Assembly (NCBI RefSeq): GCF_039555335.1
Contig: NC_092647.1
Coordinates: 19,872,880-19,936,879, forward strand
Source of the DNA: Amphiura filiformis
Taxonomy: Eukaryota; Echinodermata; Ophiuroidea; Amphilepidida; Amphiuridae
Direction of reading: 5' to 3'
Length of the DNA stretch: 64,000 nucleotides
Shown: positions 57,201 through 64,000 of the stretch, piece by piece
Layout: each line of letters starts with the position of its first letter
How positions within the stretch are numbered: the stretch's first letter is position 1
Program-made: the position numbers and the translations under genes
Notes under the pieces: generated by a model
Database searches by the model: none
Seen by the model: only the letters and a program-made list of their open reading frames with translations
What the model was told of the DNA's origin: nothing

Positions 57201-60200
57201 TTTTACTGATTGTAAAAGAAAGCCCCACATGCTGTCCTGTGCACTTTATTGCAACAGGGCAAACTTACAAAGGTCTTCCCGTTGACCCACTACCTAATGA
57301 CAATTACCGGGATGAATGTGCATGAAAATTTGTAATTTTGTAACTTCAATGTTATCTCATAAGAAGTCTATTTGGTCAGAGTGTAATCTCAATGTCAAAT
57401 TAAATGGGAACCAAGTTTGAGACCTACGAAGTTAGATAAGAGTCTTGACTTGAGTTAGAGTCTGGACTTCAGTCCTCTAACATCACTATTTTATTTATTT
57501 TTTGTAAATTGGTAAAATCTTACTTGGTCAAATAACTGCAAAATATGTAAACATAATTCATATTACTGGTTAATAAATCTAACGTAAAAACTTGATAGTC
57601 AGCATATTTACTTACTATCAAGCGCTTATAAAACATGCAAACATGAAAACCCCCATCCATAAAAGTGTAATGTGTTTTGAGGAAATCATCTATACACATA
57701 GTTACATACGAACAAGTAAACCTGCAAATGTGTGTCTCAACCCCATTAGCTCAGTTGGTAAAGTGCTGGACTTTGGTACAATTTCATGTTTTCAAAAGCG
57801 CTCGATTGTAAGCACATATGTGACCCACCCCCCAACAAAAATGTTGAAATTTCAATTTCAGCCCCTATATTGCTTGAAAATCAGTTCTCAGTTCCTAAAG
57901 TTCAGCGCTCCATGCCGCACACCCCTACCTAAATTTAAGTTGAGTGCCCCTGGCATTTAGGCTGAAATGTTTTTGGAAACCCTATACTATTAACAATATG
58001 TGACCATCCTCCACAACTGAGCCCGGATGTCTCCAGTGCACTATTGAGATATGCTCCATTGAACTTAAAAATAAACAATAGGAAACAAAGGATTTATTGA
58101 CTGTTTTATTGATTTTTCACTACTTTAATGCCAAGTACTATAGACATGATATACATCATTTTAAAGCTAATTTCAAGCAGAATATTTTGGTTGAATATCT
58201 CAAAAATGATGATTGGCGACTTCAGGGCTCAGTTGTGCTGGATGGTCACATATGTGACACGATCTGGTCATTGGGGGCCAAAGGAGGCGTTTTTGAAAAT
58301 TGAGTTACTGTAATTATTACATTATACATACAATAGGCTATCACTTACTGAAAACACAAAGGTCTAGAATACTTGGTTCTAAAGTTAGGAAGGTTTTGAT
58401 GTCTATTTTCTTATGTATTTTATTGTTTTTTACTCCATATTTTTACCTTTATCTCAGTTTCAAATTTACCGCCTTTGGCCGCATGGACCAGATTGTGTCA
58501 CATATGCTATCTATTGAGTTTTTATGGTATATCTAATTTGGCCTACTTACTCATCAGTTGCACCTGGTGCAGCAGTGCTTGGTGAATGAAGTGATGTGGT
58601 AGTTTCAACAGGTTCACATTCACAAGATACTTGAAAACAACAGAAGACACCGTCAAACAAGTCTATACAGCCGTCATGATCTGTGCAGCTTCCCCCAACC
58701 TCATCATCCGGTATTGCTGTACATGATAATGTACCATTCGTTCTACAGCATGACCAGTTATCTCCACATATACTGTTAATATTAGAGTCAGTTACATCCA
58801 TACAGTGTGGAATTTCTGCATCAATATCACATTGTGGTCCGGTGAATTCCTCCTTAACAAATGCAACTGTAACTGAAAATTGGGAAACAATTGATGGTAA
58901 AGTATGCTTATTCATAAGAGCTGGAATTAATATTAATTCAGCCATGGAAGTGATTCAGTTGTTTTTGTTCAAATATGTGCAAAACTTTCATGTAAAATTG
59001 AATTGACACAGTGGATTATTGTTTGAGGACCGTGTTGCTTGGACGTACCTAGTTTTTGAACAATTAATGATTCACCCAGGCTAAATAAGACATTTAAAAA
59101 AAAGGTCATTACGGCAACTAAAAAAACACACACTGCTTTACAGGTCAGACCTACCCAGGAGAATTTTTCTTTCTTTTTTTAGTTTTGCTAAAATCATGTA
59201 AAATTAAGAGCATTTTTCAAAATATGTTTGCCAAAAAAATCATGAAGATTTTTTTCATGTTTGTAGTGATATTTTAGGGTCATTAATTTTTAGTTTCCAG
59301 GAAAAAAAATCCTGACCGACCGACCCTACTTGAAATGTCCATCCACTTGTAAAACGGGTGTTTTTTTTCTTCGCCTGATACATCTATTTACAATGCACAT
59401 TTTTACCTTCAGGAGGAATATCATCACATAAAAGAGCTCCTGTATCCAGACACACACATCTACTGCAAAGATATCAAATAATATAATTCAATTCAGTCAT
59501 GAAATAATATTAATTAATTTGACAAGTCATTGCATTCCTTCCAATCTTTATTTCATTTATTAATAGTAAATTACAGCAAACATTTCTGATTTTATGTCAA
59601 ATCAGGCCATTATGGGACCATGTTTTCTCTCCAACTAGGATCAATTTCTCAATGGCCAAGTTGGTTACCCAGCAAACGCATAAAACGTTTTTGACATCAT
59701 TCGCAAAAGGTTGCCAGAAAAAGTTTAAATGTCGGGTTATATAAAGGGTATAAAACGTTTTCATAACATTCAAAAAAATTTTATGATGACCTACTGCCAA
59801 TATTTTAACATAATATTATTTAAGTGTTGACAAAATATTTGGCAAAAAATGTTTGCAAAAAAATATTTTACAAAATGTTTTTGTAGTGTGTTTTCATACA
59901 AAACGTTTTAAAACCTATTCATGACCTTTATATAACCCGACATTTAATGTTATTAAAACGTTTTTACAAAAAAAACCCCAAAATATAACCTGTATAAAAT
60001 GTTTTTAAAACGTTTTGTGTTTGCTGGTTAATAAAGAAGAAAAAAAAGAAGCAATTTCCCCCTCTTGTGTTATTTAACCAGGGATATCATATTCATCAAC
60101 AAAACTACAATGTTTTGATCCCAGGTTTTGATGTCCCTCTACACACATAAACATACCAGTCAAGGAGGAGATTGTCTCCATATGTGTTCCTAACCATCAG

Positions 60201-60257
60201 TAGAATCATCATCTGCAGAGAATATTTCAGGAACCAAGCCATGTCTATGAAATGAAC
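50995..60257 (-). CDS. Gene 4: short-stalk 12-Cys receptor; one tail exon out of frame
   Basis: Exons: 60157-60257 (ATG 60242-60240), 59407-59462, 58551-58866, 55658-55810, [54109-54286], 52813-52883 and 50995-51218 (TAA at 50997-50995). Without the bracketed exon the CDS is 906 nt, 301 aa, in frame. Signal peptide about 1-22; C29-x-C-x-C; 12-Cys domain 60-131 with N-glycosylation site N91; a stalk of only about 24 residues (about 105 in gene 1); membrane helix about 159-181; YCHKRG; then NYEKV and KEYAEC. The bracketed exon is recognisable (YSTYLPD, QQYDDTGI, MGYQSL) but one nucleotide too long for the flanking phases. It may be skipped, joined through an unseen 2-to-1 exon, or mark a decaying gene. 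Front half resembles gene 1, back half gene 3. Confidence 0.8.
51219..52812. other. Gene 4 last intron
   Basis: A short GGGTAGGGTTAGGG run near 51480 and a pyrimidine-rich tract at 52612-52742. No exon recognised. Confidence 0.4.
52813..52883 (-). CDS. Gene 4 exon 6 (NYEKV)
   Basis: A 71-nt exon, acceptor CATCTGTAG, donor GTAAGT, phase 2 in and 1 out. It encodes SRKDTENYEKVIDPK and LDNQAQHT, the homologue of gene 3 exon 35075-35151. Confidence 0.82.
53417..53828. mobile_element. Un-nested copy of the GGTCACCCACC MITE
   Basis: Ends GGCTTGGTCACATACCTTT and AAAGGTGGGTGATTGAGCC. Its interior gives the empty site for the nested foldback at 38093. Confidence 0.7.
53846..54090. mobile_element. Repeat with TAGGGACCGTTCACAAAC end, next to gene 4 tail exon
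   Basis: Starts TAGGGACCGTTCACAAAC and is rich in GGGGGG runs; the right end is near CAGGCCCCCC. It ends about 19 bp from the donor of the damaged tail exon. The right terminus is not well defined. Confidence 0.45.
54109..54286 (-). pseudogene. Gene 4 tail exon, frame-disrupted (YSTYLPD / YDDTGI / GYQSL)
   Basis: Acceptor TTATATTTCAG is the same as at gene 3 exon 5, but an extra G follows it before the run of six A, giving 178 nt where 177 would keep phase 2 to 2. The homologous frame reads KKPGQVISSYSTYLPDTAED, EEQQYDDTGIDI, MGYQSLGAD and FQEL. Entering from exon 55658-55810 it would stop after about 23 codons. It can be skipped in frame (AACGG joined to AAGC). Confidence 0.7.
54711..55320. 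repeat. Direct duplication of about 240 bp
   Basis: 54711-54962 and 55084-55320 share ATATGGTCAAATGGAGTATC, CAGCTACTGGCC, TGCAGCCAGTACCATAAC and GGGTGCAAATTCTGTGA in order, about 373 bp apart. It is in the intron between the gene 4 helix exon and its tail exon. Confidence 0.75.
55658..55810 (-). CDS. Gene 4 exon 4: transmembrane segment
   Basis: A 153-nt exon (phase 2 to 2), acceptor TTATATTCAG, donor GTAATA. It encodes HSGSTG, a GVGVGIGIA-led helix, then YCHKRGILHKIT and NSAEQDEQS. It is nearly identical to gene 1 exon 261-413. Confidence 0.85.
55925..56860 (+). mobile_element. Decayed Penelope-like retroelement fragment with GIY-YIG domain
   Basis: In-frame pieces after frameshifts and TGA stops read HTDQYLLFDSHHPLIHK, LGVIRTLFHR, EHLCKAL, CGYRD, YVSGLSEKF and QGIPVSFKPKNTLRQ, the C-terminal reverse-transcriptase region of Penelope-like elements. 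Then NIVYAIQC, DDLYIGETKQTL and YQHRRAS form a GIY-YIG endonuclease-type core (56405-56530). Inverted flanks GAGCCAAACCTCTGAGGG (near 55947) and its complement (near 56735) surround it. It is non-functional and sits in gene 4 intron 3. Confidence 0.8.
57741..57815 (+). repeat. Degenerate tRNA-like sequence (SINE or tRNA pseudogene)
   Basis: CCCATTAGCTCAGTTGGTAAAGTG matches a tRNA D-arm and A-box; GCTGGACTTTGG resembles a Gln (TTG) anticodon arm. The B-box region (GCTCGATTGTAAG) is eroded, so a working tRNA is not supported. Confidence 0.4.
58551..58866 (-). CDS. Gene 4 exon 3: 12-Cys domain, very short stalk
   Basis: A 316-nt exon, acceptor TTCAGTTACAG, donor GTAAGT, phase 1 in and 2 out. 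Cysteines are at 60, 69, 81, 87, 88, 96, 108, 114, 123, 124, 129 and 131, with DNWSCC. After CEC only EPVETTTSLHSPSTAAPGAT and DE remain, so most of the mucin-like stalk seen in gene 1 is missing. Confidence 0.87.
59407..59462 (-). CDS. Gene 4 exon 2: CxCxC mini-exon
   Basis: A 56-nt exon, acceptor TCTTTGCAG, donor GTAAAA, phase 2 in and 1 out. It completes C29 and encodes RCVCLDTGALLCDDIPPE. Confidence 0.8.
59668..60027. mobile_element. 360-bp MITE with CCAGCAAAC ends
   Basis: Start CCCAGCAAACGCATAAAACG and end CGTTTTGTGTTTGCTGG are inverted; TTA on both sides (59665-59667, 60028-60030) is compatible with a 3-bp duplication of the PIF/Harbinger type. Interior is repeated AAAATGTTT/AAAACGTTT words. 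Confidence 0.75.
60157..60257 (-). CDS. Gene 4 exon 1: signal peptide
   Basis: Acceptor TTATATTTAG, 15 nt of leader, then MAWFLKYSLQMMILLMV and RNTYGDNLLLD, ending TG before GTATGT. It differs from the gene 1 signal at only a few residues. Confidence 0.85.
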
Positions 60258-60699
60258 CTAAATATAAAAAAAAACACCACAAAACAAGCTTAATACTGTG
60301 GTGCACAAGTCCCCTGCACTTGTAGAAAAAAGGTGCAAGTTATCACCTTTTTTTGTCCCGTATTCAGAACCCTAAGCAGTGTAAAGAATTTGATAAAGAA
60401 CCTTAATGCTCTGCGTGCTAGCCATGCGCTTCACGGAAAAAGTTGAAATTTTGAAATATTTTCTCAAAATATCAAGAGCTATATTAAGAACTACTGAACC
60501 AATACTAGGCTTGTTTGTACTCATTTTAATGTATTTTTCATGCTGATTCCAAATATGGTCATGAAAATTTACATTACTGAAATTTTTGAATTTTGAATTT
60601 TTTTTAAAACTGGTCGTCTGCAGTCGACACCCGCGTGAAGAGAGTTAAGTACGATTAAAAATTGGCAAAGCGCAAAAAGTTGATCATGAAAAAATTCCC

Positions 60700-61085
60700 A
60701 CTTTTACAGCATTTCACATAGAACTCTTCTAAACTATTGATGAAAATAATGAGAGGATACGGATACATTTACCTGCCTTTTTTTGTGAAACTTTCTAAAA
60801 TTCTGTTACTGGAGTCTGCAACAACAACTTCCCTGTAAGCTCCCGAATACAACAAACATTGGTCTTTTACAAGATAGCAACTCATCATGTGGGGTCAATT
60901 GATAAGGTTCAGTGCTGCTTCATTTCATAAAACGCACCTCAATGATTTCCATTCAAGTATTTTTTTTAAACTTTTGAACTTTGTGATAACAGTAAAATTG
61001 TATTGAGGGGAAAAGGAAGTTGTATTTTTTATTTGCTTGTGCTGGTTATGGCACAATAATCTTGATTCCAAGAAGGCCTAAAAAA
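60700..61085 (-). promoter_or_regulatory. Gene 4 upstream block: possible first exon and promoter
   Basis: Homologous to the upstream blocks of genes 2 and 3: CATAGAACTCTT, GATGAAAATAATGAGAGG, GTTCAGTGCTGCTTCATTTC and TGCTGGTTATGGCA. An ETS-type AAAGGAAGTT lies near 61012-61021. The donor of the possible first exon is less clear here (candidate GTAAAA). Confidence 0.4.
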
Positions 61086-61282
61086 TGTATAAATAAATAA
61101 TTCCAAGGCCTTTATCAAACACAATTTACAGCTTTTTAAAAGTAAAAAATCCCTACCTACCTACCCTATTTTTGTTATTAACTTTTTTTTTTGCTTCAAA
61201 ACACTAGCGGTGATTTGTAGAAAAAGAGTACAGCTGCTAAACTCCCAAACTAAACCCCCAAACCATTGTGCACTTCTATCTA

Positions 61283-61960
61283 TCTACTATACTAAAATAA
61301 TAAGCGGTCTCTGTCTGTCCGGCTATGCGTTTCGCCGTGCTTCGACGCATCACGCTGAAATTTCGCATATAGATAGGTATAGGGAAAAGCATGTTGGCCA
61401 TGTGGTTTTGAAGGTCATCGGAGGTCAAGGTCAAAGGTCAAAATTTCAAACTTTGTCCGATCGGGCCCAAACTTGGTGGGTGGAATCCTTGATAGGAGGG
61501 GAATATAATGCGCGAAATAAAATCGAGGTCAACCGAGGTCAAAGGTCATTACGGAGGAGTCAAATTTAAAACTTTGTCCGATCGGGCTCAAACTTGGTGG
61601 GTCGAAACCTTCATTATGAGGGGAGCATGAAAAACATTATATGGAGGTCATCCGAGGTCAAAGGTCATGGATTTCAAACTTTGTCCTGTCGGGTTCAAAC
61701 TTGGTGGGTGCAATCCTTGATACGAGGGAATATATGCATAAAACAAAATTGAGGTCAACCGAGGTCAAAGGTCATGTAGGGGCTAAATTTAAACTTTGCC
61801 TATTGGGCTTAAACTTGATAGGTGGAATCCTTCGTGATGACTGAGGGAGCATGAAAAAAGCAAGGTCATCCGAGTTCAAAGGTCATCTGGGGTCAAACAG
61901 TATCACTATCATGCCAGTGCTCTCACAGCATCTGGGCTCTCACAACCGCAGGTGCACTAG
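61283..61960. mobile_element. Helitron-like unit 1
   Basis: Begins TCTACTATACTAAAATAATA and ends GCAGGTGCACTAG (CTAG terminus), the TC...CTRR form of Helitrons. The interior repeats AACTTTGTCCGATCGGG and GAGGTCAAAGGTCA. It runs directly into unit 2. Confidence 0.75.
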
Positions 61961-62492
61961 TCTATACTATAATAATCATAAGCTCTGTCTGTCCGTCTGT
62001 GTGTCTGTCCGGCTATGCGTTCATGGCGCTTGACGCATCGTTCGATATTTCACACATAGATGGGTATCGGGCGTCGCTGTTTACCGGGTAGTTTCGAAGG
62101 TCATCGGAGGTCAAGGTCAAAGGTCAAAATTTCAAACTTTGTCCGATCGGGCCCAAACTTGGTGGGTGCCGTCCTTGATAGGAGGGGAATATAATACGCG
62201 AAAAAAAATCGAGGTCAACCGAGGTCAAAGGTCATTACGGAGGGGTCAAATTTCAAACTTTGTCCGATCGGGGTCAAACTTGGTGGGTCGAAACCTTTGT
62301 ATGAGGGGAGCATGAAAAACATTATATGGAGGTCATCCGTGGTCAAAGGTCATGGATTTCAAACTTTGTCCTATCAGGCTCAAACTTGGTGGGTGGAATC
62401 CTCGATACGAGGGGAATATATATGCGCAAACAAAATTGAGGTCAACCAGTGCTCTCACAGCATTAGGGCTCTCACAGCTGCAGGTGCACTAG
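61961..62492. mobile_element. Helitron-like unit 2
   Basis: Starts TCTATACTATAATAATCATA immediately after the CTAG of unit 1, without spacer, and ends CTGCAGGTGCACTAG. It is 532 bp, missing one internal block present in units 1, 3 and 4. Confidence 0.75.
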
Positions 62493-63271
62493 TACTAATA
62501 AAATAATAAGCGGTCTCTATCTGTCTGTCCGGCTATGCGTTCCGCGGCTTGACGCATCGATCGATATTTCGGATATGGATAGGTAACGGGAAAAGCATGT
62601 TGACCGGGTGGGTTCAAAGGTCATCGGAGGTCAAAGGTCAAAATTCCAAACTTTGTCCGATCGGGCCCAAACTTGGTAGGTGGGGTCCTTGATACGAGGG
62701 GAATATATGCCCAAAATAAAATCGAGGTCAACCGAGGTCAAAGGTCATTACGGAGGGGTCAAATTTCAAACTTTGTCCGATCGGGCTCAAACTTGGTGGA
62801 TGGGATCCTTGATACGAGGGGAATATATGACCAAAATAAAATCGAGGTCAACCGAGGTCAAAGGTCATTACGGAGGGTCAAATTGCAAACTTTGTCCGAT
62901 TGGGCTCAAACTTGGTGGATGGAATCCTTCATATGAGAGAAGCATGAAAAACATTATATGGAGGTCATCCGAGGGCAAAGGTCAAAGGTCATGCATTTCA
63001 AACTTGGTCCTACCGGGCTCAAACTTGGTGGGTGGAATCCTTGATATGAGGGAATATATGTGCGAAACAAAATTGAGGTCAACAGAGGTCAAAGGTCATC
63101 TAGGGGCTAAATTTAAACTTTGCCCTATTGTGCTTAGACTTGATATGAGGGAGCATGAAAAATTACATCGAGATCATCCGAGTTCAAAGGTCATCTGGGG
63201 TCAAAAAGTGTGTCTATCATGCAGATGGTGCCCTAATAGCTACAGGGCTATTACAGCTGCAGGTGCACTAG
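62493..63271. mobile_element. Helitron-like unit 3
   Basis: Starts TACTAATAAAATAATAAGCGG after CTAG, so its 5' TC is lost, and ends CTGCAGGTGCACTAG. At 779 bp it has an extra copy of the TTGTCCGATCGGG block. Long open frames here come from the repeat. Confidence 0.72.
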
Positions 63272-63960
63272 TACTAATAAAATAATAAGCGGTCTCTGTC
63301 TGTCTGTCTATCTGTCTGTCCGGCTATGCGTTTAGCCGTGCTTGACGCATCGCGCTGAAATTTCACATATAGATAGGTATCGGGAAAGCATGTTGGCCAT
63401 GTGGTTTTGAAGGTCATCGGAGGTCAAGGTCAAAGGTCAAAATTTCAAACTTTGTCCGATCGGGCCTAAACTTGGTGGGTGGATTCCTTGATAGGAGGGG
63501 AATATAATGCGCGAAATAAAATCGAGGTCAACCGAGGTCAAAGGTCATAACGGAGAGGTCAAATTTCAAACTTTGTCCGATCGGGCTCAAACTTGGTGGG
63601 TCGAAACCTTTGTATGAGGGGAGCATGAAAAACATATGGAGGTCATCCGAGGTCAAAGGTCAAAGGTCATGGATTTCAAACTTTGTCCTATCGGGTTCAA
63701 ACTTGGTGGGTGCAATCCTTGATACGAGGGGAATATATGCGCAAAACAAAATCGAGGTCAAAGGTCATGTAGGGGCTCAATTTAAACTTTGCCCTATTGG
63801 GCTTAAACTTGATAGGTGGAATCCTTCGTATGACTGAGGGGAGCATGAACAAAATTGCACCGAGGTCATCCGAGTTCAAAGGTCATCTGGGGTCAAACAG
63901 TATCGCTATCATGCCAGTGCTCTCACAGCATCAGGGCTCTCACAGCCGCAGGTGCACTAG
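63272..63960. mobile_element. Helitron-like unit 4
   Basis: Starts TACTAATAAAATAATAAGCGG and ends CCGCAGGTGCACTAG, after which the flanking AATGATAAAAAGCAAGAG continues sequence homologous to 47452-47490 upstream of gene 3. Confidence 0.73.
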
Positions 63961-64000
63961 TAATGATAAAAAGCAAGAGATTGTTCATTTATGAAGTAGA

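Noticed and set aside
57741-57815. Functional tRNA-Gln gene
   Set aside because: The A-box is good but the B-box and acceptor stem are eroded; only a tRNA-like fragment is supported.
62680-63285. A 201-codon plus-strand open frame with repeated RSTEVKGH and GGWNPSYE-like words
   Set aside because: It is the reading of the Helitron-like tandem units; the same phrases appear in several frames and units, and there is no start context or conserved domain.

Overview
The window is metazoan nuclear DNA: AT-rich, intron-rich, and crowded with miniature inverted-repeat elements, minisatellites and simple repeats. The repeat style and the frequent TAGGCCTAT-like word suggest a marine invertebrate deuterostome (echinoderm or hemichordate), but this is weak evidence and no species can be named.

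The main content is a head-to-tail cluster of four related genes, all on the minus strand. They were reconstructed here exon by exon from reading frames, splice sites and conserved intron phases. Gene 1 (261-4222) loses its 3' end at the left border. Gene 2 (11664-25263) encodes 742 aa, gene 3 (33092-45321) 524 aa and gene 4 (50995-60257) 301 aa if one damaged exon is skipped. Each protein reads as a type I membrane receptor: signal peptide; a short CxC exon; a 12-cysteine domain with an invariant W-x-C-C and a closing CC-x(3,4)-C-x-C; a Ser/Thr-rich mucin-like stalk; one membrane helix; and, where visible, a tyrosine-rich tail. I do not recognise the 12-Cys domain.

The most striking signal is the tail of gene 2. 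It has about 29 tyrosines. Repeated symmetric phase-1 exons carry NPxY-like, YQS(L/I) and YMDP motifs. The last exon holds six YQxL motifs spaced 6,7,7,7,7 residues apart, which is five overlapping matches to the ITAM consensus YxxL-x(6-8)-YxxL. It then has three acidic-led EYF(T/I)L repeats. Gene 3 has a different tail built from a duplicated YADIGI/YDDTGI exon. Gene 4 pairs a gene-1-type signal, ectodomain and helix with a gene-3-type tail. The cluster therefore looks like a mosaic, shuffled multigene family of tyrosine-signalling receptors. An immune role is plausible but inferred.

Between and inside the genes lie duplicated upstream blocks (possible promoters and first exons), two 22-bp minisatellites full of GATA-type sites upstream of genes 2 and 3, a 164-bp dimeric satellite in a gene 3 intron, and a tandem array of four Helitron-like units rich in AGGTCA repeats upstream of gene 4. 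There are also hAT-like elements with 8-bp target duplications, TA- and TTAA-flanked MITEs, long foldbacks, a decayed Penelope-like fragment with a GIY-YIG domain, and a tRNA-derived SINE. No convincing plus-strand cellular gene was found.
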